This document shows positions 16,386 through 25,813 of a stretch of 64,000 nt of DNA, piece after piece (within the stretch, counting starts at the first letter, position 1; the number at the start of each line of letters is the position of its first letter). Both the position numbers and the translations under genes were made by a program. Source of the stretch: JBEKUY01 sp049514555. Its GTDB lineage: Bacteria > Acidobacteriota > Terriglobia > Acidiferrales > UBA7541. Location of the stretch: assembly GCA_049514555.1 (NCBI GenBank), contig JBEKUY010000004.1, forward strand, positions 211,603-275,602. Direction: 5' to 3'. The notes below the pieces were generated by a model. That model had not been told where the DNA came from and did not search any database. It worked only from the letters and a program-made list of their open reading frames with translations.

Positions 16386-18776
16386 TCAAAAGCGCAGCAG
16401 GTAACTGGCCTTCACGAAGAAGATTCTGGCGGTGGGCGTCGTCGGTGTGGAGCGAAACGCGAGCGGCGGTGAGGGCAAGCCGGTCAACTGGAGATTGCTA
16501 TAGCCATCCGTATAGCCGACGTACAGGGCGGTGCCGGGATGCAGGAGGTACGTGAACAGGACGCTGGGAGTCAGGTTCTTGGTGGGGAAGAGCGGGCCGC
16601 CATCGAGACCGCCCAGGCTGGTCTGGAGGTCGAGAAGGTCGGGGTTGGCGAGCAGGGAGTTGTAGTCCAGGATGAGGCGGAGGGAAAGCTCGCGGGTGAA
16701 TTGGTAATTGAATTTCGAGCGCAGGAGATGATTGTTATAGACGGCTTGTCCCGGCGCGGAACCCGGCGGAGCCGAAGCGCCCCTCACGCCGAGCCGCGAG
16801 AAAATGTAGGTCTGGTCAAAACGGAGCCGGGCGTTCGGGCGGAGAGTGAATCCGCCGCTCGCTCCTTGGGTGTTGCCGAGGAACGGTCCGGGAAGATCCG
16901 GCGCCGGGTAATAGTTCACGCCGGTGCCCGCGGTGAAGCGCGCGTTGAAGGCCAGCCATTTGTAGGGAGCGGATTGCGCTTGAATCGCCGTGCTGTGCTT
17001 GCGAAAAGCGATTCCGAGAAAACGCTCGAACGCCTCGCCGCGGCTCACCACCAAAGTCGTCTGTCGCGTGAAGTCCACTTCAAAGGAAGCCGAGGCCTGC
17101 CACTCTTGCAGTTGGCCGGAGTGATCCCAAAGCACCGACTCGAAGGCGGAAGGCCCAAAGGCGATGACGCTGCTCCTCTTCGGCTTCCAGAAATAGCCGC
17201 CAAACGTGTAGTGCTTGCGAACGTCAACACGATTGACGAAACCCAGGTCGGTGCAAAAGCCGGCGCCTTTGTCATCGTAATCGGTGGAGAAAGCAGCGTG
17301 ACGTCCGGAATAGACGAGATTGAGCCAGTAAGCGTTGCCCTCGAAATGCTGGCTCGTGGATAGGCAGGGGAGTCCGGCGATAGATACGACACTCGCCGGA
17401 TCATCGGGGATGACTTGGGCGGCGCTCTGACGGGTCCAACTATGAGCGGCTTGCGCCTCCAGGAGCCAATTGGGAGAAAGCTTGAGGCGCGTGTCGAGCG
17501 AAGCCACGCGATTGTTCGTGTCGACAAAATCGTGGCTGGAGAAGAAGGCGCCGATCTGCGATTGGTTGCCGAACTCGCGAGCGACGCGGACCACGGCGTC
17601 ACCGGCGCGCTGCTTATCGTACTGGCTGCCGGGCGGCTGGCCGAGGCCGGGCTGGCGATCGTCGATGACCAGCGCGCCGAGAAGCCAGCGGCCGATTTTG
17701 CCGGTCATGCGCGTGCCGAATTGCGGGTCCGCGACCTGTCGCGAGAAGAAAAGATTGATGGGGGTCTCGAAGAAAGCGGCATTCTCGATGAAGAAGGGCC
17801 TTTTCTCGGGGAAATAAACGGCGAAGCGTTGATTGACGGTCACCTGCGGATCATCGGTTTCCACTTGGCTGAAATCCGGATTGACGGTGGCGTCGAAGGT
17901 CAGCGCGTCATGGAGGACGAACTTGGCGTCCAACCCGGGGCGGTGCTCGAAGACGTTGTGGTAAGCCGGGTTTATAGGATCGGTCTGATCGAGGAAGTGG
18001 TTTCCCGCCAGGAGGCCGTAGGGAATCAACTGGATGTTCCGGCCGGGTGAAATCTCACGAAGACCGCTGACGGGTGCGAATTGCTGAATGAGGCCCTTGA
18101 CGCGTTGCGTCACGTAAGGCCAGCAGTCGACTTCGTTCGTGTGAAGAACGTTGCGACAGAGGCCAATGGTCCAGGTCTGGTCGGGAGCATGAGAAAAGCG
18201 CAGGCTCTTGAACGGGATGGCGAACGAGACGATGTAGCCGAAATCGGTAAGCCGCGTTTCCGTGTACCACAGCGTGTCAAAGCTGAAGTCGTATCCTTCG
18301 GGTTCCGTGTAGATGGCATCGGCTTGAATGCCCAGAGGATTGGAAGAGAAATAGTAGGCGCGGTGAGCATCACGAAAAGTGTCCAGAAAGACGGCGACGG
18401 CGTCGTCCTGATCCGTATCGTCGCGCTTGGAAAGGTGGGCGCGCATCTCCGCGAAGAGTTCCCGGCAGACGAACACCACGTAAAGATTCCTCGAGTCGTA
18501 GGAGAGATAAGCGGCCGTGGATTCCGTGGCGGGAGTGCCATCACCCGGCTGGTTCTGACGAAAGTCGGTGACAGCCAGTTCGGCCTCGCGGGGTCGGTTT
18601 TCGAGGAAGTCCACGATCTTTGGCGCGCGAGAAACTCTCGGGATCGTTTCGGAACGCGCTCTGCCCGCTGGCGCCGGCTTGGCTGAAGATGCCGGGATGT
18701 CTTGCCCGGCCGCAGCACTGGCCGCAGAGAAGGCGCACCACGCCACAATCAAGCGAAGGTGAGGCGTCCATTCCAT
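16386..18776 (-). CDS. DUF5916 outer-membrane protein with N-terminal CBM9-like domain
   Basis: 796 residues with an N-terminal signal peptide (hydrophobic stretch ending in AASAAAGQ). Residues about 45-230 form the carbohydrate-binding family 9-like domain typical of DUF5916 proteins (STAAYLSYDSRNLYVVF, DDAVAVFLDTF, SFAIPFKSLRF). The rest is alternating beta strands, including NQRFAVYFPEKRPFF, and the protein ends in an aromatic residue (YLLRF), as outer-membrane barrels do. No reaction is known for the family. It lies 90 bp downstream of the fabH start on the same strand, so the two may share a transcript. It could be an uptake or surface-binding protein. Confidence 0.85.
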   Translation of the reverse strand: MEWTPHLRLIVAWCAFSAASAAAGQDIPASSAKPAPAGRARSETIPRVSRAPKIVDFLENRPREAELAVTDFRQNQPGDGTPATESTAAYLSYDSRNLYVVFVCRELFAEMRAHLSKRDDTDQDDAVAVFLDTFRDAHRAYYFSSNPLGIQADAIYTEPEGYDFSFDTLWYTETRLTDFGYIVSFAIPFKSLRFSHAPDQTWTIGLCRNVLHTNEVDCWPYVTQRVKGLIQQFAPVSGLREISPGRNIQLIPYGLLAGNHFLDQTDPINPAYHNVFEHRPGLDAKFVLHDALTFDATVNPDFSQVETDDPQVTVNQRFAVYFPEKRPFFIENAAFFETPINLFFSRQVADPQFGTRMTGKIGRWLLGALVIDDRQPGLGQPPGSQYDKQRAGDAVVRVAREFGNQSQIGAFFSSHDFVDTNNRVASLDTRLKLSPNWLLEAQAAHSWTRQSAAQVIPDDPASVVSIAGLPCLSTSQHFEGNAYWLNLVYSGRHAAFSTDYDDKGAGFCTDLGFVNRVDVRKHYTFGGYFWKPKRSSVIAFGPSAFESVLWDHSGQLQEWQASASFEVDFTRQTTLVVSRGEAFERFLGIAFRKHSTAIQAQSAPYKWLAFNARFTAGTGVNYYPAPDLPGPFLGNTQGASGGFTLRPNARLRFDQTYIFSRLGVRGASAPPGSAPGQAVYNNHLLRSKFNYQFTRELSLRLILDYNSLLANPDLLDLQTSLGGLDGGPLFPTKNLTPSVLFTYLLHPGTALYVGYTDGYSNLQLTGLPSPPLAFRSTPTTPTARIFFVKASYLLRF

Positions 18777-18956
18777 GGAAACGTTTCTGTATATCGTTCA
18801 TTGCGTGTTCAAGCAAGTACAAGTTTTGTAGATGTTCTGCCTGCGCCCTCCCCCTGCCGCCGTGGCAATTTGATTCGGCTGCACGCTCTGGGAAAGTGCA
18901 CGTGGATGACTGTGACGGAGGTCTTGAAGGCACGTGAGGGACGGGCGGAGAAACGG

Positions 18957-21900
18957 CTAGACGTTGCGCGAAGAAGCAGAGACTGACTCGATGATGGGGT
19001 GGGGGAGTTGGCGCATCGCCCGGACGAAGATGGTGATGATTTCGCTGTCGAACTGCGCATTGGCGCAGCGTTCGAGCTCGGCCAAAGCCTCGGCAGGCGT
19101 GCGCGCCTTCTTGTAAGTGCGGTCGCTGGTAATGGTATCGTACGCGTCCGCGACCGCCAGGATGCGCGCCCCAAGGGGAATCTGCGCGCCCACGAGCCCG
19201 CCCGGGTATCCGGAGCCATCGAAAAACTCGTGATGATGCAGGACCATTCTCTGGATACGGGAAAGCGCCTGCAACGGCTCGAGAATCTTCCCGCCGAAAT
19301 ACACATGAGACTTCATGGATTCCCATTCTTCGGGATTGAGCGGACCATTCTTGTTCAAGATTACTTCGGGGATGCCGACCTTGCCGATGTCGTGTAGAAC
19401 GCCGGCCAGGCGGATCTCCTCCACCTCGCCGTCGCTCATTCCCATTGCTTCGGCGATGAGGGCGGCATAGGCGGAGACCTTCTGCGAATGGCCCTGCGTG
19501 TAGTGGTCCTTGGCGTCGATGGCGAAGGCTAGGGACGTGATCGTATCGAGGACAGCCTGCGGAAGCGCCTGCGGCCCTTCGGGCCCCGTCCCCTGATCCA
19601 GCGGTTTGGTCTCTTCGCCCTGGCCCGTCCCCAATGATCCGGTGAATTGCTTAAGCCGCTGGTAGATCTCTTCAAAGGCCTCAGGCCCGGTGGCGAACAG
19701 GCGCTTCAGGGTCACCCCCAGATACGCCTCGAGCACGTCGCGCTTCCACTTTCTGGTTTCGTTCGGGTCGAAATGGTCGGCCGTGGAAACGGCGTTTCCG
19801 CCCTGGTGCTTTGAGAGGTACATGGAGGCATCCGCCACCTGGATGAGTTCCTGAGGCGTCGAGCCATGCAGAGGAAAGCTGGCAATCCCGAAACTCGCGG
19901 TGATGTTCTTCTCACGCAGGAGCGGATCAGAGGTGATCCATCCGCGGAGCTTCAAGGCCAGTTGCCGGGCGTGCTCCATATTCGTTTCCGGCATGAGAAT
20001 CACGAATTCGTCTCCTCCGTAGCGCGCCACGACGTCCGAGCGGCGGCAATTCGTCTCCAGGATATGGCCGATGCGCTGGAGCATCAGGTCTCCCTCGAGG
20101 TGGCCATAGAAATCATTGACGAATTTAAATCGGTCGAGGTCCATGAGCACGAGCGAGAAGTTGCGTCCGGCGCGGGTGGAGCGCTTCCATTCGGCCGACA
20201 GCGCCTCCATGAAGAAGCGGTGTGTCTTGACCCCGGTAAGACCGTCGGTGATGGCTTGCTCCTGGGCCCGCTGAAAACTGAGAGCGCTGTGCAACGCGCC
20301 GGCAATGAGGTCGGCAAGGGTGCGCAGCAGCAACACTTCTTCGTCCGAAAAATCGATGGTCTGTGCCGATTCGACGTACAGCACGCCGTGGAGCTGGTCG
20401 GCGTAAAAGACCGGAAGCGCAACCGCTGTCATGGACCCTGTAAGAATGGGTTTGGCGGAACCGTCTCCCGGGTTGAGCGCCGAATAGAAGGCCAGTTTCC
20501 CGCTGCGGGCCACTTGGCCGATGAGACCTGCGCCTAAGGCAATTCGCTTCGCGAGCGCGCCGCGGCGGCGGCCGGCCTCCGCTTGTACCACGATCTCCCG
20601 GGACGAGTAGTCGAGCAAAGCAATCCCGATATGGTCGTAGCTGAGGCCGTCCTCAAGCTGCTCGGCGATCTTCGCCAGCATCTCGTCGGGATTCAGCGTG
20701 GCAATCGCGTGGCGCGAAATGTTGTTCAACAGCGACAGGTGCCGCGCCTTCACGCGCTCCTCGTGGAACAACCGGGCGTTCTCAATAGCGATGCTGGCCT
20801 CGCTCGCCAGCACGCGGAGCAGTTCGAGATGGCCTTCGTCGAACGCGCGATCCTGCGCGCTCGTGACCGCCATGGTGCCGATGATGTGGTCGTAGGCCAC
20901 CAGCGGAACCCCGCAGAAGCAGCCGCGGTGGAGGATGGGCTCGATACCCATCCGGCGCACTTCGTGGGCATAGTTCTCGCGAATCAATACCGGCTGCCGC
21001 GTCCGGATCACGTACTCGGTCAGGTGGTTGCCGGCCGGCCGGGAGCGCTTCGGAATGCGGATGCCATCCACGATCTCCAGATCGAAACGGATCTCGTCCC
21101 GGACCGGATCGTGGGCAGCGATATAGAAGTTATCGACGTCGAATAGCCGCCGTATTTCCTCCCAAATTCTCGTCAGCAATTCTTCTTTGTTGAGCGTCGA
21201 GCTGAGCGCGCGGCCAATCTCGTTCAACACGTGAAGCTCTTCGGTGCGCCGCGAGGTCTGCTGGATCAGATAACTGTTTTCGACAGCCATTCCGATCTGG
21301 TGTCCCAGCGCCAGCAACAAGCGCAGCTCCGCTGGCGCGAACCGCCGCGCATCCGGCGTCCCCAGAAGGAGCACGCCGAAGGCCTGCTCCTTGGCCTGAA
21401 GGCTGATGGCGATCACTGTCCGCAACCCCTGCTCCATCGCCAGGCGGCGGAAACACTTGAAAGCTTCCTCTTTTTCAAGCGCGGCCCAGGCCGAATCGCG
21501 GGCCAAATCGCGAAACACGACGAGCCCGCCCAGGCGTGCTACGAGATTGACAAGGTGATCGTCCAGCCCTTCCTGCTGCGAGACGCTGCAGAAGTTCTCC
21601 TGGAATCCGGAGGCCACCACCGAGGTAGGTCCCTGCGGGTCGCCGTGATGCAGGAACAGGGCGCCCGAAGGGATGCGCACAACCCCCAGCACGCGGTCGA
21701 GCGCCTGCGAGAGCATCCGCTGGATCTCACCGCCGACAAAGCCCGACGTGGCCAGGTTGAGATTCGAAAGCGCGAGCATGTTGCGCTCGACGCGCCGCTT
21801 CTCTTCCTCATAAAGGGCCATGATCAAAAGCATGGCGACAATCGCGGCGGGCAGAGCCCCGAACAGCACCGCGCTCGGACCCAAGTTCAGCCGTTGATGT

Positions 21901-22397
21901 TGAGCGAGCAACAACAGCGCGAGGACCACGCCCCAGGCGATGAACGAGAAGGCAAGCAGGCGGTCAGCGAGCGTCTCCTGCTTGCGGCCTTCCTGCCAGA
22001 AGATTCCGGCAGTCGCCAGAAAAACGGCGATCACGGCAAAGTCGAAGGGGACCGCGAACCAGTGCTTCTGAAGAGCCAGGGCCCACACAACCAGGAGAAT
22101 CGTGGTCGCCGCCGCAAGACCCACCCACGGCCGGCGCTGCGCGTAGAGTTGGCTGCCGAGGAAAAACAATACGCCACACACGGCCAGCAACCATTGATCG
22201 AGCATCGGTTGCCAGGAAGAGGTCACGAGCCAGGGTTTAGCCGCTGGGCCGAGGTAGTGCAGAGCCAGCATGCTCCAGCCCGCTGTCCAAACCAGAAGGT
22301 AGAGCTGGCGCTTCAGGCCATAGAGATAGGCAAAAACACCCGTCGCCAAGGCTGTGGCCACGAGCAAACCGAGCGCGATAATGCTCTCTTGTCCCAT
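18957..22397 (-). CDS. Membrane-bound multi-GAF GGDEF/HD-GYP c-di-GMP enzyme
   Basis: 1146 residues. Residues 1-200 are about seven membrane helices. Three GAF-type sensor domains follow (roughly 220-375, 390-540 and 555-700). A GGDEF domain has an intact RYGGDEF (GGDEF at 794-798), and a C-terminal HD-GYP domain has HD at 1002-1003 (HDIGK) and GSGYPGG around 1064. The first makes c-di-GMP from GTP, the second cleaves it, so the protein could switch between both under signals sensed by the GAF and membrane parts. About 100 residues of linker separate the two enzymes. It is transcribed alone; a PilZ receptor is encoded 30 kb away. Confidence 0.93.
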   Translation of the reverse strand: MGQESIIALGLLVATALATGVFAYLYGLKRQLYLLVWTAGWSMLALHYLGPAAKPWLVTSSWQPMLDQWLLAVCGVLFFLGSQLYAQRRPWVGLAAATTILLVVWALALQKHWFAVPFDFAVIAVFLATAGIFWQEGRKQETLADRLLAFSFIAWGVVLALLLLAQHQRLNLGPSAVLFGALPAAIVAMLLIMALYEEEKRRVERNMLALSNLNLATSGFVGGEIQRMLSQALDRVLGVVRIPSGALFLHHGDPQGPTSVVASGFQENFCSVSQQEGLDDHLVNLVARLGGLVVFRDLARDSAWAALEKEEAFKCFRRLAMEQGLRTVIAISLQAKEQAFGVLLLGTPDARRFAPAELRLLLALGHQIGMAVENSYLIQQTSRRTEELHVLNEIGRALSSTLNKEELLTRIWEEIRRLFDVDNFYIAAHDPVRDEIRFDLEIVDGIRIPKRSRPAGNHLTEYVIRTRQPVLIRENYAHEVRRMGIEPILHRGCFCGVPLVAYDHIIGTMAVTSAQDRAFDEGHLELLRVLASEASIAIENARLFHEERVKARHLSLLNNISRHAIATLNPDEMLAKIAEQLEDGLSYDHIGIALLDYSSREIVVQAEAGRRRGALAKRIALGAGLIGQVARSGKLAFYSALNPGDGSAKPILTGSMTAVALPVFYADQLHGVLYVESAQTIDFSDEEVLLLRTLADLIAGALHSALSFQRAQEQAITDGLTGVKTHRFFMEALSAEWKRSTRAGRNFSLVLMDLDRFKFVNDFYGHLEGDLMLQRIGHILETNCRRSDVVARYGGDEFVILMPETNMEHARQLALKLRGWITSDPLLREKNITASFGIASFPLHGSTPQELIQVADASMYLSKHQGGNAVSTADHFDPNETRKWKRDVLEAYLGVTLKRLFATGPEAFEEIYQRLKQFTGSLGTGQGEETKPLDQGTGPEGPQALPQAVLDTITSLAFAIDAKDHYTQGHSQKVSAYAALIAEAMGMSDGEVEEIRLAGVLHDIGKVGIPEVILNKNGPLNPEEWESMKSHVYFGGKILEPLQALSRIQRMVLHHHEFFDGSGYPGGLVGAQIPLGARILAVADAYDTITSDRTYKKARTPAEALAELERCANAQFDSEIITIFVRAMRQLPHPIIESVSASSRNV

Positions 22398-22759
22398 CAG
22401 AAAGAATCCGCTCCGCCTTCCGGCACGGCGACTCCAGAATCTCTAAGAGGAGTGCGGAAGACGAGTCTTCCATCAGCCTCCAGAAACACAACGCCTGGCA
22501 CACTCCACGCGTTACGCGCCGGGATCGTGAGCTACTTAAGTTTCCGCACACAAAACAAAGCGCTTGCGACTATAGACCACGCAGTTTTCAAGGGTCAAGG
22601 GTACTAGGGTACCTGTGTGGGCACATATCGCCCTTGCCCTGCATGTGGCCCTCGCGGACCAAAAGTCGTTTGGCATGAAGCAATTCCACCGGCGTCTGGC
22701 CCTCGGCCACCCCATCGGTTACACTCTTTGATTCGCCGCAGTCTAAGGAGCGCACTTCG
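22398..22759. other. Divergent intergenic region between the c-di-GMP gene and gltX
   Basis: This 362-bp stretch separates two divergent genes and must hold promoters in both directions. It is noticeably richer in A and T around 22530-22610 than the flanking genes. AAGGAG lies nine bases before the gltX ATG. I could not identify a convincing -35/-10 pair. No open frame here has coding character. Confidence 0.5.
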
Positions 22760-24265
22760 ATGACGACTGCTTCTTCTGCGGGTGCCGCGGACCGGGTCCG
22801 CGTTCGCTTCGCCCCCTCACCGACAGGCTACTTACATGTCGGCGGCGCGCGCACCGCTCTGTTCAACTGGCTCTTCGCCCGGCGTCGAAAGGGAACCATG
22901 ATTCTGCGTATCGAGGACACCGACGCAGAACGCAACAAACCCGAGCTCGTCGAGGGCATTCTCAACGGCCTGCGCTGGTTGGGGATCGACTGGGACGAAG
23001 GTCCCTACCACCAGTCGCAGCGGCTCAACCTCTATCACGAGGCGGCCGAGCGGCTCCTGCAGGGCAGCTACGCCTACTTCTGCTACTGCCCGCCCGAGAA
23101 GTACGCAGGTGCGGATACGGCTCAGAATGATGAGCCCAAAGAGCCAGGCCCACGGCGAATCACCCGCTGCAGTTGCCGCGAAGGCCGTCCGTCCTCGCCC
23201 GATACCAAGCCCGCGATCCGCTTTCGCGTTCCGGTGGGAGGAGTGACGGCATTCGCTGACGCCGTTTTCGGCCCCCGCGAATTCTCGAACGATGAAATCG
23301 AAGATTTTGTCCTGCTGCGCTCACCGAGGGGCGAAGACGCCGCGGGACTGCCAACCTACCAATTGAGCGCGGTCGTGGACGACATCGCCATGCGCATCAC
23401 TCACGTCATCCGCGGCGCCGATCACATCTCCAACACGCCGAAGCAGGCGTTGCTCTACCGCGCTCTCGGCGCCGAACCGCCCGTCTTCGCACACGTCCCG
23501 TTGATCCTCGGTCCCGACCGCACCAGGCTTTCCAAGCGTCACGGGGCCACCAGCGTCGGCTCTTACCGGGAAGAAGGTTTTCTCCCCGAGGCTTTTCGCA
23601 ACTTTCTTGCCCTCCTTGGCTGGTCAGCCGGTGGCGATCAGGAATTCCTCCGCACCAGTGAACTGATCGAGCGCTTCTCGCTCGAAGGAGTCAGCCGCAC
23701 GAACGGCATCTTCGATCGCGCCAAACTCGAGTGGTTCAACACCCAGTATCTTCAGAAACTGCCTGTCGCCGAGCTCCTTCCGGAAGTGGAGGCCGAACTG
23801 AAACGCAGCGGCCTGTGGCGCGGCGAATGGGCCGCGGAAGCGGGCCGCGAATGGTTTGCCCATGCCGTGGACCTGCTGCGGCCGCGCGTGCGCTTGCTGC
23901 CGAATTTTTCCACGTGGTCGCGCGCGTTTTTCAGCGACGATTTCTCCTACGATCCCGCGGCTTGCGCGAAGTTTTGGAAGGACGAGCGGTTGCCCCAACT
24001 GCTTGGACAACTGGCCGATGCATTGGAGGCTCTGCCCGGCTGGAATCACGACGCTTGCGACCATGCCCTGCGCTCGCTGGCGGAGGCCGCCGGCGTGAAG
24101 GGCGGGCTGCTGATCAACGCCACTCGCGTGGCCATTGTTGGCCAGGCGGTTGCTCCGCCTTTGTTCGAAACGATGGTCGTGCTGGGGAAAGACCGCGTCG
24201 TCGAGCGCCTGCGTCGCGCCCTGCCCGCCCTCACCTCACCAGCCTCGGCTCAACCGCCGGCTTGA
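22760..24265 (+). CDS. gltX: Glutamyl-tRNA synthetase
   Basis: 501 residues, normal length. Class I signatures are both present: the HIGH variant HVGG at residues 26-29 (APSPTGYLHVGGARTALFNW region) and the KMSKS variant RLSKR at 256-260. LRIEDTDAERN is the glutamate/ATP-binding segment. The enzyme charges tRNA-Glu and possibly tRNA-Gln; discrimination cannot be judged by eye. The C-terminal anticodon-binding domain ends with KGGLLINATRVAIVG and TMVVLGKDRVVERL. The stop overlaps by 16 bp the end of the convergent DsbD-alpha-like gene, an unusually tight 3' end. Confidence 0.95.
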   Translation: MTTASSAGAADRVRVRFAPSPTGYLHVGGARTALFNWLFARRRKGTMILRIEDTDAERNKPELVEGILNGLRWLGIDWDEGPYHQSQRLNLYHEAAERLLQGSYAYFCYCPPEKYAGADTAQNDEPKEPGPRRITRCSCREGRPSSPDTKPAIRFRVPVGGVTAFADAVFGPREFSNDEIEDFVLLRSPRGEDAAGLPTYQLSAVVDDIAMRITHVIRGADHISNTPKQALLYRALGAEPPVFAHVPLILGPDRTRLSKRHGATSVGSYREEGFLPEAFRNFLALLGWSAGGDQEFLRTSELIERFSLEGVSRTNGIFDRAKLEWFNTQYLQKLPVAELLPEVEAELKRSGLWRGEWAAEAGREWFAHAVDLLRPRVRLLPNFSTWSRAFFSDDFSYDPAACAKFWKDERLPQLLGQLADALEALPGWNHDACDHALRSLAEAAGVKGGLLINATRVAIVGQAVAPPLFETMVVLGKDRVVERLRRALPALTSPASAQPPA

Positions 24266-24807
24266 TTCGCAAATATCTCGGGGTGAACAGGCTGGACGGA
24301 AGCACCCGCCGGCGCGACTTCGAGATTCACTTCAATCGGCAGAGTGACCGGCGGCAGGCAGATACTGTCACTGCAGGCCTGATACCGCAGCTTGAGGGCA
24401 ATCTTCTGGAGACCAAGCGGCGCGCTCGCCAGAGCTTCCATCCTTATGCGCAGCGTGACGCTCCCCTCATACAGATTCAACGGCGTCTTTGAGAAAGGGA
24501 ATGTCCGCAAAACCCCTTTGGGGTAATTGGTTGTGCCGAAGCGAAAGCCCGCCAAGGGTCCGGCGGTCAGCTCGGTGGGGATCAAGTAGTCCTCGGAAAC
24601 CTCACGCGCATTGACGTGAAAACCGGGGCGAATTTTCATGACCACGGCCAGCTCGAATGCGCGGCCCCGGGGCACGGGATCGAGCGATACGTAGGCGCTC
24701 GGCGCGACGATGTCCTTCGCTCTTCGCAAGCCCGACTGGCCGGCCGCGGGAAGAACTCCAGCGACAAGCACCGCCACCGCCGCCCATCCGATGCGCGCGC
24801 CCCTCAC
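24250..24807 (-). CDS. DsbD N-terminal (alpha) domain-like periplasmic protein
   Basis: 185 residues from the GTG at 24805-24807, which overlaps the stop of the frataxin gene as GTGA. A signal peptide follows the start (VAVLVAGVLPAAGQ). The mature part matches the periplasmic alpha domain of DsbD: GFHVNAREVSEDYLIPT, then the redox pair in YQACSDSICLPP (CX4C, close to the CX5C of E. coli DsbD). In DsbD this domain passes electrons from the membrane domain to periplasmic partners. It is the last gene of an operon that also holds ccdA and a TlpA-type thioredoxin, so the three DsbD modules are present as separate proteins. The C-terminus overlaps convergent gltX by 16 bp. Confidence 0.82.
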   Translation of the reverse strand: MRGARIGWAAVAVLVAGVLPAAGQSGLRRAKDIVAPSAYVSLDPVPRGRAFELAVVMKIRPGFHVNAREVSEDYLIPTELTAGPLAGFRFGTTNYPKGVLRTFPFSKTPLNLYEGSVTLRIRMEALASAPLGLQKIALKLRYQACSDSICLPPVTLPIEVNLEVAPAGASVQPVHPEIFANQAGG

Positions 24808-25136
24808 AGTTTGACCTCGGCCCCCAGCTGCTGGCTGATGACTCGGCCGACGACCTGATGAAGAGTCTCCCCTGTCTTTTCGAGGACGAATGTGCCGGCC
24901 GTTTCCGACCAACCCAGCTTGAAGCTCGTCGCCAGCGCCGAAATCCAAATCTCCCGTACCGGGGTATTCGGCGAGATGACGAATTTCGCTTCTTCCGGCT
25001 CTTCGAAGACAATCTCGAGCTTCCCGGACCCGCCTTCCACGTCAAAGCCGTGGATATCGCTGAGTGGCAGAAGTTTTCTCCTCACTTCTTCGAACGCAGC
25101 ATCACACTTTTTGTGAAAATCCTGTTCGTCGAGCAT
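24804..25136 (-). CDS. cyaY: Frataxin / CyaY-like iron-binding protein
   Basis: 110 residues, normal CyaY length. The pattern fits frataxin: an acidic N-terminal helix (DEQDFHKKCDAAFEEVRRKL), beta strands GKLEIVFEEPEEAKFVIS and the conserved turn NTPVREIWISALATSFKLGW, then a helix with GETLHQVVGRVISQQL. Frataxins bind iron through surface acids and regulate cysteine desulfurase in Fe-S cluster assembly in the cytoplasm. It sits between a TlpA-type thioredoxin and the DsbD-alpha gene and overlaps the latter by four bases, so it shares the thiol-redox operon. No isc or suf gene is nearby. Confidence 0.82.
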   Translation of the reverse strand: MLDEQDFHKKCDAAFEEVRRKLLPLSDIHGFDVEGGSGKLEIVFEEPEEAKFVISPNTPVREIWISALATSFKLGWSETAGTFVLEKTGETLHQVVGRVISQQLGAEVKL

Positions 25137-25209
25137 GCTTCGAGGTTACAGCAGGGGGAAAGTTCCGGGCAAGTGCCTCACGAAGGAAAGCCGGTAGAAA
25201 GGGAACAAC

Positions 25210-25776
25210 TTAGTGCAACTGTGATTCGATCGCACGGGCCATCTCGTCGTAGCTGATCAGCCCGGTGATGTGCTTCATCTCGCGGCCCTCGGGTGAAATC
25301 AGGATGCTGGTCGGATAACCGATGAGCCCACCGAATCTATCCGCGATGGCGTCGTCGCCCAGCACGATCGGGTAATTGATGGCCTGGTCCGGTTTGTCGT
25401 CCGTCTTAAAACGCTCCTTCTGGAGGTAGGGTTCGACCACGCTCTTGCCTTCCTCATCCATGGCCACGCCAAGCACCGTGAAGCCGCGGGAGCCGTACTT
25501 CTGCTGCATCTCGATGAGCCAGGGAATCTCGATGCGACAAGGATCGCACCAGGTAGCCCAAAAGTTGACGAGCACAACCTTGCCGCGGTACTGCGCGAGC
25601 GAAATCTTCCCGCCGTTCAAGTCCTTGAACGTGACCTCCGGCACCACGGGCGCAATGTCGACTGCCCCCGGAGTCTTCACCACGCGCGACACCTTCACCC
25701 GGGTAATCTGATCGATCCGGTGCACCACCAGCGCCAAGGCCAACACGGTGACCACGATCAGGGTGATCTTCTTCAT
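25210..25776 (-). CDS. TlpA/ResA-like membrane-anchored thioredoxin
   Basis: 188 residues. An N-terminal anchor (about residues 3-18, MKKITLIVVTVLALAL) is followed by a periplasmic thioredoxin domain. The active site is WCDPC at residues 76-80 (NFWATWCDPCR), the form seen in TlpA and ResA; the cis-proline region is IGYPTSILI. The residues between the redox site and the proline hold the insert usual for TlpA-like reductases. It reduces disulfides, for example in apocytochrome c or a periplasmic partner, with electrons from CcdA. It lies 37 bp downstream of ccdA and 73 bp before the frataxin gene. Confidence 0.92.
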   Translation of the reverse strand: MKKITLIVVTVLALALVVHRIDQITRVKVSRVVKTPGAVDIAPVVPEVTFKDLNGGKISLAQYRGKVVLVNFWATWCDPCRIEIPWLIEMQQKYGSRGFTVLGVAMDEEGKSVVEPYLQKERFKTDDKPDQAINYPIVLGDDAIADRFGGLIGYPTSILISPEGREMKHITGLISYDEMARAIESQLH

Positions 25777-25813
25777 TCGTGAAACTCCCTGCGCTCCATC
25801 TCCCTCTTCTGTC

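Noticed and set aside
21231..22607. Open frame opposite the N-terminal half of the c-di-GMP enzyme
   Set aside because: Low-complexity Gln/Arg/His product and no ribosome site; the sense gene is unambiguous.
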